From Verrucomicrobiota bacterium (GTDB lineage Bacteria > Verrucomicrobiota > Verrucomicrobiia > Chthoniobacterales > UBA10450), in contig QHPN01000032.1 of NCBI GenBank assembly GCA_003219115.1, positions 1 through 8,786 on the forward strand: 8,786 nucleotides of DNA, read 5' to 3'. Within the stretch, counting starts at the first letter, position 1. Every line of letters begins with the position of its first letter. Below are positions 1 to 6,450 of the stretch, piece after piece. The position numbers were made by a program, and so were the translations under genes. The notes under the pieces are model-generated. The model ran no database searches. It was not told the DNA's origin and saw only the letters and a list, made by a program, of their open reading frames with translations.

Positions 1-162
1 TTTCTGGCACTGCTCGATGCGTTGGGGCGGCATCAGCCTTTTGAAACGGCGCTGCCGCGAACTTATCCCACCAAATTTTCGACCATCGCGGTGCTCGAGG
101 AGAAGTTCCGGGACTACGCCGCGAAGGATTTCGGAACAACTTTGCAGCAGACGGAAGAGTGA
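1..162 (+). CDS. C-terminal fragment of an unrecognised protein
   Basis: An open frame enters from the left edge in frame 1 and ends at TGA 160-162, giving the last 53 residues of a protein that starts outside the window. The fragment is soluble-looking, with charged and aromatic residues (for example PRTYPTKFST and EEKFRDYAAKDFG), and has no membrane segment. I do not recognise the family from this tail. It is not obviously LptE, the usual neighbour of holA in enterobacteria. Coding is supported by the absence of stops and a G/C-rich third position like that of its neighbours. It points the same way as holA but is separated from it by 234 bases of repeat-rich DNA, so co-transcription is uncertain. 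Confidence 0.55.
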   Translation, partial: FLALLDALGRHQPFETALPRTYPTKFSTIAVLEEKFRDYAAKDFGTTLQQTEE

Positions 163-207
163 CTGCCTCGCGGTCACGCCGCCGAGACGGGAACTTTGCC
201 GCTTCCG

Positions 208-259
208 CTCTGGGAAGCGCGGGCTGCTAGCTCGCAGTTGCCGGCAGCTTGCCGGCAAC
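208..259 (+). repeat. Palindromic repeat, family B, copy 1
   Basis: This element opens with CTCTGGGAAGCGC and contains two hairpins in a row. The first is GCGGGCT/AGCTCGC around 218-234, with one G-T pair. The second has a perfect 10-bp stem, 237-246 with 250-259, and loop GCT. A diverged copy lies on the other strand at 299-349, and a shortened one at 6366-6396. It is noncoding. Neither stem is followed by a T run, so it is not a canonical intrinsic terminator. Confidence 0.7.
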
Positions 260-298
260 ATCCAGCGCTGCTCGCAGATTGGTAGGATTTTCCAGACA

Positions 299-349
299 GT
301 CTCGGCAAGCTGCCGAGACAAACAGGCTAGTAGCCTGTGCTCCCCAGAA
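299..349 (-). repeat. Palindromic repeat, family B, copy 2 (inverted)
   Basis: Read on the minus strand it begins CTGGGGAGCACAGGCT and aligns from end to end with copy 1 at 208-259. It keeps the same two hairpins in the same order: CAGGCTA/TAGCCTG (323-329 with 331-337) and a 9-bp stem GTCTCGGCA/TGCCGAGAC (299-307 with 311-319, loop AGC). The stem bases differ from copy 1 but remain paired. Together with copy 1 it makes an inverted pair separated by 39 bases. Confidence 0.7.
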
Positions 350-396
350 TCACCATGACCTTGTGAACACTCCCGGCACATGCGAAAAACACGGCT

Positions 397-1512
397 GTGC
401 CTAAAGCCAAAACCAAAACGGCGACTGCCAACATTCATGCGATCGTGGGCTCCGACGAAGCCAGGATAAAACGCAAAGCGGCTGAGCTGGCGCAAAAACT
501 GGCGCCGGCGGAAGCAGGCGAATTCGGTCTGGAGATCATTGATGGCGCGGCCGACAATGTCGACGGAGCAGCTAATGCGATCCGCTCCGCCATCGCTGCG
601 CTGCAAACGCTCCCGTTTTTCGGCGGCGGCAAATTAGTCTGGCTCAAAAGTGCGAATTTTCTCTCCGACGACGTGAGAGGAAAATCGGCCAATGTGCTCG
701 AGCCCTTGGAAGCGCTCGGTGACATCCTTTCCGGCGGACTTCCAAATGATGTCACATTTCTCGTTAGCGCGATTGATCCGGACAAGCGTCGATCGTTTTA
801 CAAGACGCTGACCAAATTGGCGGAGATTCAGGTTTTTGATGAGCTCGATCTGAACCGGAGCGGTTGGGAAGAAAACGCCGGTGAAATTGTGCGTGCCGAA
901 GCAAAGAAGCGCGGCTTGAAATTTGAGGACGAAGCGTTGGCGCTTTTCGTGCTTTCTACCGGCGGCGACTCGGGCGTGGTTGCCAACGAGCTGGAAAAGC
1001 TCGGCCTTTATGCGCCGGAGGGTGCGATCACGGTCGAACAAGTACGGGCATTGGTTCCGATTTCGCGGGCGGCGGTGATTTTCGAACTCGGAAACGCGCT
1101 GGCGCGACGCGACGCCACGCTCGCCCTCAGCCTGGTGCGCGATCTACTCGATCAGGGCGAAACCGCCATCGGCATTTTGCTCGCGACCCTTCTGCCGACC
1201 GTCCGCAGTCTTCTTCTGGCGAAGGACCTGATGGAACGTCATCGCCTCCCCCGGCCGCAGGCGCCATTTGCTTTCATTTCCACCCTCAATCGTTTGCCGG
1301 CGAAAGAGACTGAACATTTGCCACGAAAAAAAGATGGCACCATTAACGGATACGCCCTCGGCGTCGCAGCGGTGAACGCGCATCGTTTCGAGACGAACCA
1401 ATTGGTTCGGGGAATGGAAGCATGTTTGCAGGCAAATTTACAGCTGGTTACGACACAGTTGAATCAGGAGCTGGTTTTGACCGAAGTGGTGGTGAAGTTG
1501 TTGAAGGATTGA
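397..1512 (+). CDS. holA: DNA polymerase III, delta subunit (HolA)
   Basis: The protein has 371 residues; E. coli HolA has 343. HolA is the subunit of the clamp-loader complex that opens the beta sliding clamp during DNA replication. Visible family features are an N-terminal strand and helix (HAIVGSDEARIKRKA, residues 14-28), the segment TLPFFGGGKLVWLKSANF (71-88, matching the family pattern 'LPFFG..+LV.L+'), VTFLVSAIDPDKRRSFYKTL (119-138), and ANELEKLGLY (196-205), which matches the 'NEL.KL.LY' motif. A helical C-terminal collar domain follows from about residue 225. There is no Walker A motif, as expected for delta. The GTG at 397 is the only start candidate after the in-frame stop TGA 364-366, apart from internal codons. 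No clear Shine-Dalgarno sequence precedes it, so a slightly later start is possible. A palindromic repeat begins one base after the TGA stop. Confidence 0.9.
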   Translation: MPKAKTKTATANIHAIVGSDEARIKRKAAELAQKLAPAEAGEFGLEIIDGAADNVDGAANAIRSAIAALQTLPFFGGGKLVWLKSANFLSDDVRGKSANVLEPLEALGDILSGGLPNDVTFLVSAIDPDKRRSFYKTLTKLAEIQVFDELDLNRSGWEENAGEIVRAEAKKRGLKFEDEALALFVLSTGGDSGVVANELEKLGLYAPEGAITVEQVRALVPISRAAVIFELGNALARRDATLALSLVRDLLDQGETAIGILLATLLPTVRSLLLAKDLMERHRLPRPQAPFAFISTLNRLPAKETEHLPRKKDGTINGYALGVAAVNAHRFETNQLVRGMEACLQANLQLVTTQLNQELVLTEVVVKLLKD

Positions 1513-1513
1513 T

Positions 1514-1573
1514 TGTAGCGGCGGTCTATGACCGCCGATTTTCTTAGATCCGACGCTCATAGAGCGCCGCTAC
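1514..1573. repeat. GTAG-ended nested palindrome, family A, copy 1
   Basis: Two hairpin arms face each other. The left arm is GTAG (1515-1518) plus CGGCGGTC-TAT-GACCGCCG (1519-1537), a perfect 8-bp stem with a 3-base loop. The right arm (1551-1573) is the same structure on the other strand, with GCTC/GAGC in place of GGTC/GACC and one G-T mismatch. The spacer is 13 bases. The element starts one base after the holA stop. Further copies are at 3421-3482 and 7972-8037. A GTAG tetranucleotide beside a hairpin is the known hallmark of REP sequences handled by REP-associated tyrosine transposases. That link is inferred here. Confidence 0.85.
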
Positions 1574-1655
1574 GGCGCCCGCCCGTATATTTCCGCCCCA
1601 TCAATTCATCTGTGCAGCGTGTCGCGGCGTTTGTGTCAACGCCGGTCTGCAAAGA

Positions 1656-1685
1656 GTAGGCGCTCGCCGCGGCGAGCGCCTTTAC
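1656..1685. repeat. 24-bp perfect palindrome with GTAG end
   Basis: 1658-1681 is a perfect palindrome: AGGCGCTCGCCG is followed directly by its reverse complement CGGCGAGCGCCT. GTAG overlaps its left edge (1656-1659), and TTTAC ends the right side (1681-1685), resembling a decayed CTAC. A weaker 7-bp hairpin with a 6-base loop (CGGCGTT/AACGCCG, 1625-1644) lies just upstream. Apart from family A copy 1, this element and the one at 1706-1775, I recognise nothing else in 1513-1780. Confidence 0.75.
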
Positions 1686-1705
1686 AACATCGCGCGAGGA
1701 TTGAG

Positions 1706-1775
1706 GTAGGGGCGGTTCACCTAACCGATCCGAGCCGGATTGACATTGCGAGCGATTGAGGTCAATCGCCCCTAG
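1706..1775. repeat. GTAG-type paired hairpin element (GGGGCG ends)
   Basis: The outer arms TAGGGGCG (1707-1714) and CGCCCCTA (1767-1774) are inverted repeats. The left half reads GTAG (1706-1709) followed by a CGGTT/AACCG hairpin (1713-1717 with 1723-1727). The right half holds CGATTGA-GG-TCAATCG (1753-1768), a 7-bp stem, and ends CCCCTAG. The layout is the same as family A but the stem sequences differ. It lies just downstream of the DUF4870 stop codon, reading on the minus strand. No T run follows, so terminator function is unproven. Confidence 0.65.
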
Positions 1776-1780
1776 CTCTA

Positions 1781-2221
1781 TTATTCGGGTACGTACTTCC
1801 GCGCCATCGGCCCGACGTAGGGAATGTCCCAGCGCGACCCCGAAAATGCCTTGATCATCGCGATCACCATGATGACAAGAAAACCCAGGTGAACGAGCGC
1901 TTGAATGATCGCCCAGAGGAAAGCCGGGATAGAACCAAAAATATCGAAAACGACTCGCGAGATGATGTTAAATAAAAGCCACGCAGCCCCAAAGATGATC
2001 GACTGCATTGCGTAAAAGCGCACAAAATTGTCGTGTTTCTCCAGGAACCAAAAAATGAGGCCACCGACCAGGGGAATACAGGCCAGCGCGGCGGCGATGT
2101 TGGAAGGCAGCCCGGTAGATTGCGTTGTTGGATTGGTGACGTTCGTTGCAGGTTCGGGCGGATTGGGGGGCGTTGCTTCCGGTGGAGGAGGCGGTGAGGT
2201 CGGCTCGAAAGGATCAGCCAT
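1781..2221 (-). CDS. DUF4870-type small membrane protein
   Basis: The protein has 146 residues. Residues 1-40 are rich in proline, threonine and glutamate (PPPPPEATPPNPPEP) and probably cytoplasmic and disordered. They are followed by three hydrophobic segments at about 41-60, 72-92 and 101-125. The short loop EKHDNFVRFYAMQS (61-74) between the first two segments resembles the conserved 'FVR.H..Q' signature of DUF4870/Tic20-like proteins, and the tail WDIPYVGPMARKYVPE resembles the usual 'P..G.la' ending. The function of this family is not known. The ATG at 2219-2221 is chosen because the hydrophilic N-terminus starts there and AAGAG lies 5 bases upstream. The frame stays open further upstream, but only across the start of the divergent aroB. 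The gap to aroB is 36 bases. Confidence 0.82.
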   Translation of the reverse strand: MADPFEPTSPPPPPEATPPNPPEPATNVTNPTTQSTGLPSNIAAALACIPLVGGLIFWFLEKHDNFVRFYAMQSIIFGAAWLLFNIISRVVFDIFGSIPAFLWAIIQALVHLGFLVIMVIAMIKAFSGSRWDIPYVGPMARKYVPE

Positions 2222-2257
2222 GGTACTCTTAGATGAAATAGAGCGGTTGTTTGTCAA

Positions 2258-3340
2258 GTGAACTCCGACGCCATCGAGATTTCGGGGAATGGTTTTCGGT
2301 ATCCGGCGTTCGTCGGCCGCGGACTGATCGCAAGAGCGGGCGAGATCGCACGGAACGTGACCGATCGTAACCGTTGCACCATCATTGCGGATCAAAATTC
2401 TGCGCGACTCTTCGGCGATCGGGTGCAAGACAGTTTTTCGTCGCACGGTTTCTCTCCCCAATTGATCACCATTCCAGCCGGCGAAAAATCGAAGTCGCTC
2501 ACGCAGGTAGAGAAAATTTGCGACGAGATGATCGAGGCAGGCTTCGATCGCAGCTCGTTCGTGGTTGGATTAGGCGGTGGCGTGATCGGTGACATTTCGG
2601 GATTTGTCGCTGCCATTTTCCAGCGGGGCATTCCGCATATCCAGATTCCGACGACGCTGCTCGCAATGGTCGACAGCTCAATTGGTGGCAAAACCGGAGT
2701 CAATCTGGAGGCCGGGAAAAATCTGGTCGGCGTGATTCATCATCCGGCATTAATTATTTGCGATGTCGACGCTCTCGAAAGTCTACCACCGCAGGAAGTG
2801 CGTCAGGGTTATGCGGAAATTATCAAGCACGCCATCATTCGCGACGCCGAGATGGTGACGCAACTTTCCAAGTTGCGTGCTGATGAAAACGCAAGTTGGA
2901 AACTTGCGCCACTTATCCGGCGCAACATTGCGATCAAGGCTCGGATTGTGTCGGTGGACGATCGAGAAACGTCCGGGGAGCGCACGTTGCTGAATTTTGG
3001 TCACACGGTGGGGCACGGGATCGAGCGGGCTAATGACTTCAAGATTCCGCACGGCGATTGCGTCAGTATCGGGATGGTCGCGGCTTGCGCGATTTCGATG
3101 AAGCGCGCCGGGCTTTCTTCCAAGGAACGTGATGCAGTCGTCTCGTTGCTGAAGAAATTCGAATTGCCAACAGAATTGCCGGCGGAAGTCGACCGCGAGA
3201 AAATCTGCGCCGCCATCGCGCACGACAAGAAATTTCTCGGCGGCAAGATTCGCTTTGTGGTGGCACGACGAATTGGGGAAGCACACGTTTCCAGTGACGT
3301 GACGATGGAGGACATTCGGGAGGCGATTGCGGCGTTGTAG
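2258..3340 (+). CDS. aroB: 3-dehydroquinate synthase (AroB)
   Basis: The protein has 360 residues, the usual family length. It converts DAHP to 3-dehydroquinate, the second step of the shikimate pathway, in the cytoplasm, using NAD+ and a divalent metal. The NAD-binding glycine stretch is GLGGGVIGD (104-112). PTTLLAMVDSSIGGKTGVN (131-149) and KNLVGVIHHP (154-163) are the classic substrate and phosphate segments. The likely metal ligands are E187 in GYAEIIKHA, H249 in NFGHTVGH and H265 in PHGD. The GTG start at 2258 is forced to within a few codons by the in-frame stop at 2234-2236; I see no good Shine-Dalgarno sequence. The stop TAG (3338-3340) forms part of the GTAG that opens the next repeat. 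Residues 201-217 are encoded by two hairpin sequences (see the repeat at 2858-2908). Confidence 0.96.
   Translation: MNSDAIEISGNGFRYPAFVGRGLIARAGEIARNVTDRNRCTIIADQNSARLFGDRVQDSFSSHGFSPQLITIPAGEKSKSLTQVEKICDEMIEAGFDRSSFVVGLGGGVIGDISGFVAAIFQRGIPHIQIPTTLLAMVDSSIGGKTGVNLEAGKNLVGVIHHPALIICDVDALESLPPQEVRQGYAEIIKHAIIRDAEMVTQLSKLRADENASWKLAPLIRRNIAIKARIVSVDDRETSGERTLLNFGHTVGHGIERANDFKIPHGDCVSIGMVAACAISMKRAGLSSKERDAVVSLLKKFELPTELPAEVDREKICAAIAHDKKFLGGKIRFVVARRIGEAHVSSDVTMEDIREAIAAL
2858..2908. repeat. Paired hairpins inside the aroB coding sequence
   Basis: Two hairpins lie 11 bases apart within aroB. The first is ACGCAACTT-TCC-AAGTTGCGT (2858-2878), a perfect 9-bp stem. The second is CGCAAGTT-GGA-AACTTGCG (2890-2908), a perfect 8-bp stem. 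They are near inverted copies of each other and differ by paired C/G swaps that keep both stems intact. They encode TQLSKLRADENASWKLA (residues 201-217), a region between the conserved AroB motifs. The layout matches the intergenic elements, but no GTAG is present. Confidence 0.6.
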
Positions 3341-3417
3341 CTCCCTTATCGGTGGAGCTGCCGCTGTCCTCAACGGCACGACATTCCGAAATCTGCCGCC
3401 GTGACGGCGGCAGCTAC
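3337..3417. repeat. Composite GTAG/CTAC palindromic element overlapping the aroB stop
   Basis: The element starts with GTAG (3337-3340), whose TAG is the aroB stop codon, and ends with CTAC (3414-3417), so both ends present GTAG outward. Stems inside are AGCTCC/GGAGCT (3339-3344 with 3354-3359), TGCCG/CGGCA (3359-3363 with 3374-3378), and the strong CTGCCGCCGTGACGGCGGCAG (3393-3413, 10 bp on each side of one central base). It sits in the convergent gap and is followed four bases later by family A copy 2. There is no T run. Confidence 0.7.
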
Positions 3418-3420
3418 AAC

Positions 3421-3482
3421 TGTAGCGGCGCTCTATGAGCGCCGAATTTCTCTAGCTCCGGCGGTCATAGACCGCCGCTACA
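3421..3482. repeat. GTAG-ended nested palindrome, family A, copy 2
   Basis: This is the most regular copy. Left: GTAG 3422-3425, then CGGCGCTC-TAT-GAGCGCCG (3426-3444). The spacer is 14 bases. Right: CGGCGGTC-ATA-GACCGCCG (3459-3477), then CTAC (3478-3481). Both hairpins are perfect. The two arms differ by a G/C swap on both sides of the stem, a compensatory change. The element ends one base before the stop codon of the minus-strand amidase, whose stop complement is TTA 3484-3486, so it fills the convergent gap between two genes. Confidence 0.88.
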
Positions 3483-3483
3483 G

Positions 3484-4734
3484 TTATGGCACGCGGATAC
3501 TACGGCAATATTCCGCCAGCCCATCCGCGATGGCCTGGGCGTATTCTCGGAAAATACTTTTCCGCTGCACCCCATTGAATTCACGAGTGCCGTCGTAATC
3601 GCCCGCTTGAATCCGCGCGAAACCGTCGGTGCTGTTCATGACATAAGGTTCGAAATAAATCACCGGGCAACGAAAAACGCGCGTCGCCAGAAGATTACGC
3701 GCATAGACGTAGCCACTTGTCCCCACTTTTGCGACGGTGTCGGTAGTATATTGGTAGGGCGGCAATCCAGTTTCCTGAGCAAACGTTGTCGCCATTGCAT
3801 TGGCCAATGGTAATTCCTCTTCATACGCGCGACTGAGTAAACGCCGCACCATTTCGTAGCGCACGTCGTCGTGCACGATCTCGTCCGGCAAATACGACCC
3901 GTTGATCAGCACATGAAAATGATCGCGATCAATCAAAATTGGATTTTTCGGGTCGCCCCAGCCTTCGGCGTTGAAATGCAGGCACAACACGAGGTCGGGC
4001 TGCAATTTCATGTTCACCTTCTTCGCCCGATAACGGATTTCGCTTTGCCGATAAAATAACAGCTCGCTTTGCCAGCGGATCGATTTCTCCTTGTCAGCGT
4101 CGTCGACTTCATAATCTGCGCGCGGCTCGGTCACCCCGATCTTGGCCAGCACTTCCCTGGCAATTTCACGAAAGTCATCCGGCCGCAGCGGCGTTGTGGG
4201 ATGATTGTGCCGCCGGGCGAAGGAAACTTCGGCACCGAGCGCCCGTAGTTTTGGCGCCAGAATTCTTGCCACCTGCCACGTCAGCTCACCTTCCTCCACT
4301 GGCGGCTGATCACCGACCTGGAACCATCGTTCCTCCATTTTCGCCCAGCGACCGCCGAGATGCCCGGGATCGAGCGCGACATTCAAGCCACGCAGCGGCC
4401 GCTCCCGAGAAGCGCGGCCAAGCTTATCGATGCGCCTCCAATATTGGCCTGGAAGTTTGCGGGGCGTCTCCTTCGCGAAACGCAAAGTGAAAGACGTCTG
4501 CGCCGCGGCATCTTCCACGATCCGCGCGGAATCATCGCCAATTTGAACAAGATCGTCATAGCCGCGGGTAGCATAAACATTTTGCAGCAAGCCCGTGAAA
4601 TCGTCCCGGGTCATCGTCTCCTGATAGCGTTCAAGCGTCGGCCAGCGGGGCTTATCCCCCACCGGGCTGATGTCCGCCGCCAGCAGCTGGGTCGCCTGGA
4701 ACAGCCCAAAAAGAAGAAGAAAGCGACGGAGCAT
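3484..4734 (-). CDS. Secreted N-acetylmuramoyl-L-alanine amidase (Amidase_3 family)
   Basis: The protein has 416 residues and probably cleaves the bond between N-acetylmuramic acid and L-alanine in peptidoglycan, in the periplasm. It starts with a signal peptide (MLRRFLLLFGLFQATQLLAA, 1-20). Zinc ligands of the amidase fold are visible as H125 in LDPGHLGG, E150 in EEGELTW and H253 in LCLHFNAEG. E362 in VIYFEPYVMN fits the catalytic glutamate near the end of the domain. Residues 21-110 are a non-catalytic N-terminal region I do not recognise. The domain carries a long insertion between the second and third zinc ligands, so it is larger than the usual catalytic core. The ATG at 4734 is preferred over an in-frame GTG at 4758 because the signal peptide then begins at residue 1; no strong ribosome site marks either. 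It is divergent from the ymdB-type gene with a 36-base gap. Confidence 0.85.
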   Translation of the reverse strand: MLRRFLLLFGLFQATQLLAADISPVGDKPRWPTLERYQETMTRDDFTGLLQNVYATRGYDDLVQIGDDSARIVEDAAAQTSFTLRFAKETPRKLPGQYWRRIDKLGRASRERPLRGLNVALDPGHLGGRWAKMEERWFQVGDQPPVEEGELTWQVARILAPKLRALGAEVSFARRHNHPTTPLRPDDFREIAREVLAKIGVTEPRADYEVDDADKEKSIRWQSELLFYRQSEIRYRAKKVNMKLQPDLVLCLHFNAEGWGDPKNPILIDRDHFHVLINGSYLPDEIVHDDVRYEMVRRLLSRAYEEELPLANAMATTFAQETGLPPYQYTTDTVAKVGTSGYVYARNLLATRVFRCPVIYFEPYVMNSTDGFARIQAGDYDGTREFNGVQRKSIFREYAQAIADGLAEYCRSIRVP

Positions 4735-4770
4735 CTGGACTTCGCGTTCATTAATCACGATGATCGACGA

Positions 4771-5622
4771 ATGCTAACGATTCTTTTCCTGGGCGATATC
4801 GTTGGCGAACCCGGCCGCAGCGCCGTGATTTCAAGATTGCCGGAGCTGAAAGAGAGATACAGGGTCGATTTTATTATCGTAAACGGCGAGAACGCGGCCG
4901 GTGGTCGCGGCATCACCGGAAAAATCACGATCGACCTGCTCCGTTCGGGGGTTTCCGTTATTACCACGGGGGATCACATCTGGGACCAGAAGGAAATTTC
5001 TGCCTTCATCGAGACCGAACCGCGATTGCTGCGTCCGATCAACTACCCGGAAGGGGCCCCGGGGCACGGCTCAATCGTATTGCAAACCACCAAGGGCAAG
5101 GTGGGCGTGATCAACGTGCAATGCCGCACGTTCATGCTCCCGATTCTGGAGAATCCGTTCCGCGTCATGCAGGCGGCGGTTGAGAAAATGCGGACCGAAA
5201 CTTCCGTCATCGTGGTTGATGTTCATGGCGAGACCACGAGTGAAAAAATTGCGCTCGGCCGTTTTCTCGACGGAAAAGTTTCGGCTGTCCTCGGTACCCA
5301 TACCCACGTGCAAACGGCCGACGAACAGATTTTCCCGGGCGGGACAGCTTTCCTTTGTGACGCCGGAATGTGCGGACCAGTGAATTCAATCATAGGTCGC
5401 GCCGTCGAACCAATCATGCACCGTTTCATCTCAAATCTGCCGGCACAATTTCCGGTCGCAACTGGCGAGGTGCGATTGCGCGGGGCGCTGGTCGAGATCG
5501 ACGAGACGACCGGACGGGCTCTTCGTATTAGGCGGATCGACGAGGCGGCGGCAAGTTCGGGGGAATCGCAATCCGAGGCGACGTTGGAAAACGAATATAA
5601 GAATGAGCGAGAGAACGGTTGA
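4771..5622 (+). CDS. ymdB: YmdB-type metallophosphoesterase (TIGR00282 family)
   Basis: The protein has 283 residues; family members are usually about 265. YmdB of Bacillus subtilis is a dinuclear-metal phosphodiesterase that hydrolyses 2',3'- and 3',5'-cyclic nucleotides and affects biofilm and motility decisions. The role here is inferred from family. Metal-site motifs are in order: FLGDIVGEPGR (D9), VNGENAAGGRG (E40, N41), TTGDHIWD (D68, H69), VDVHGE (H152) and LGTHTHVQT (H177, H179). The motif that is usually GNH reads GDH. Residues from about 262 to the end (GESQSEATLENEYKNEREN) form a charged extra tail. The ATG at 4771 gives the canonical N-terminus MLTILFLGDIVG. The frame stays open for 137 codons upstream, but that part is antisense to the amidase. 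The TPR gene follows after 68 bases and may be co-transcribed. Confidence 0.9.
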   Translation: MLTILFLGDIVGEPGRSAVISRLPELKERYRVDFIIVNGENAAGGRGITGKITIDLLRSGVSVITTGDHIWDQKEISAFIETEPRLLRPINYPEGAPGHGSIVLQTTKGKVGVINVQCRTFMLPILENPFRVMQAAVEKMRTETSVIVVDVHGETTSEKIALGRFLDGKVSAVLGTHTHVQTADEQIFPGGTAFLCDAGMCGPVNSIIGRAVEPIMHRFISNLPAQFPVATGEVRLRGALVEIDETTGRALRIRRIDEAAASSGESQSEATLENEYKNERENG

Positions 5623-5690
5623 CAGGCGGCGCGCGCATTCGGCGCATTTGTCTGCCCACAATTTCTTCTACGTCTTCTACGGAAAGTGAG

Positions 5691-6341
5691 ATGCATCATA
5701 TGAAAGTATTGAGTCTGGGAATAGTGGGGGTCGCCTTCGCGGCGACCATGGTACTTGGACAGGGCAACCAGGAAGCGGCTAATCTCACGCGCGAAGGAAT
5801 CGAGGCGTCGAAAGCGAAGGATTGGGACAAAGCCATTACCGCTTTCAGAAGGGCAGCACAGCTGGACCAGCACTATGCCCCGAATCTGGCCTCAGCGTTA
5901 CAGCAGCGCGCTACCATTTACGTAAGCCAGAAGAAATTTCAGGAAGCGATTGCCGATTATTCCGAAGCTTTGAAAATAAAATCAGACGCTCCCGATATCT
6001 ATGAGCGGCGTGCTTATGCCGAGATGCAATTGAGGGATTACGATAAGGCGCTGCACGACTACAACCAGGCGATCAAGCTTAATCCGCAGGAAGCGAAATA
6101 TTATCAGGTGCGTGCCATCATTTATCAGGAAAAGGGAGACTTTAAAGCGGCCATGGCCGACACAGAAAAGACTCTCCAGCTAGATCCGAATAATACCGAT
6201 GCGCAATCGCGGAAAAGATTTCTGGACGCGAAATTGCACGGCACGCCGACGCCGATGCCAATGCCATCCGGACCTATTCCTAATCCCAATGCGCCCCCAC
6301 CGGCGGCTGCCGGCGGAACACCAGCGCCGGGAAGGCCGTAA
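5691..6341 (+). CDS. Exported tetratricopeptide-repeat protein
   Basis: The protein has 216 residues. An N-terminal signal peptide (MHHMKVLSLGIVGVAFAATM, likely cut near residue 23-25) predicts export; no lipobox cysteine is seen. Four TPR units follow at about 27-60, 67-100, 101-134 and 135-168, with typical signatures such as AITAFRRAAQLD, EAIADYSEALKI, KALHDYNQAIKLNP and AAMADTEKTLQLDPNN. The last 33 residues are proline- and glycine-rich (TPTPMPMPSGPIPNPN), probably a flexible tail. TPR proteins bind other proteins, but no partner can be named here. The ATG at 5691 is chosen because GGAAAG (5681-5686) stands 4 bases before it; the ATG at 5700 is the alternative. It lies 68 bases after the ymdB-type gene on the same strand and converges on infC. 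Confidence 0.85.
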   Translation: MHHMKVLSLGIVGVAFAATMVLGQGNQEAANLTREGIEASKAKDWDKAITAFRRAAQLDQHYAPNLASALQQRATIYVSQKKFQEAIADYSEALKIKSDAPDIYERRAYAEMQLRDYDKALHDYNQAIKLNPQEAKYYQVRAIIYQEKGDFKAAMADTEKTLQLDPNNTDAQSRKRFLDAKLHGTPTPMPMPSGPIPNPNAPPPAAAGGTPAPGRP

Positions 6342-6365
6342 ACAAGGGACGGCTATCTCCGATGG

Positions 6366-6396
6366 CTCTGGGGAGCGCAGGCTGCCGACCTGCAAA
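6366..6396 (+). repeat. Palindromic repeat, family B, shortened copy 3
   Basis: CTCTGGGGAGCGCAGGCTGC (6366-6385) matches the head of copy 1 at 208 with two differences. The hairpin GCAGG/CCTGC (6377-6381 with 6389-6393) replaces the first stem of the other copies. The second hairpin of the family is absent. It lies in the 109-base convergent gap between the TPR gene and infC. The rest of that gap (about 6404-6440) is a pyrimidine-rich tract on the plus strand. Confidence 0.6.
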
Positions 6397-6450
6397 CCCT
6401 CGCCACTTCCTTCTTCCGGTTCCTCCGCCTCTTCTCTCTTAGAACGAAGA

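Noticed and set aside
17..358. 113-codon open frame on the plus strand
   Set aside because: It overlaps the 3' end of the upstream gene and both family B repeats. Its Arg/Ser/Cys-rich translation is typical of a shadow frame.
2222..2461. 80-codon upstream extension of the DUF4870 frame
   Set aside because: It overlaps the start of aroB on the other strand, and its basic, low-complexity translation is unlike the rest of the protein.
1514..3482. Intrinsic terminators formed by the hairpins
   Set aside because: The stems are strong and GC-rich, but none is followed by a T run on either strand, and copy 3 lies in a divergent gap.
3401..3598. 65-codon frame across the convergent gap
   Set aside because: It consists of palindromic repeat sequence and antisense amidase DNA.
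4360..4770. Long in-frame extension upstream of the ymdB-type gene
   Set aside because: It is antisense to the amidase signal peptide and N-terminal region, has no family similarity, and the canonical YmdB N-terminus begins at ATG 4771.
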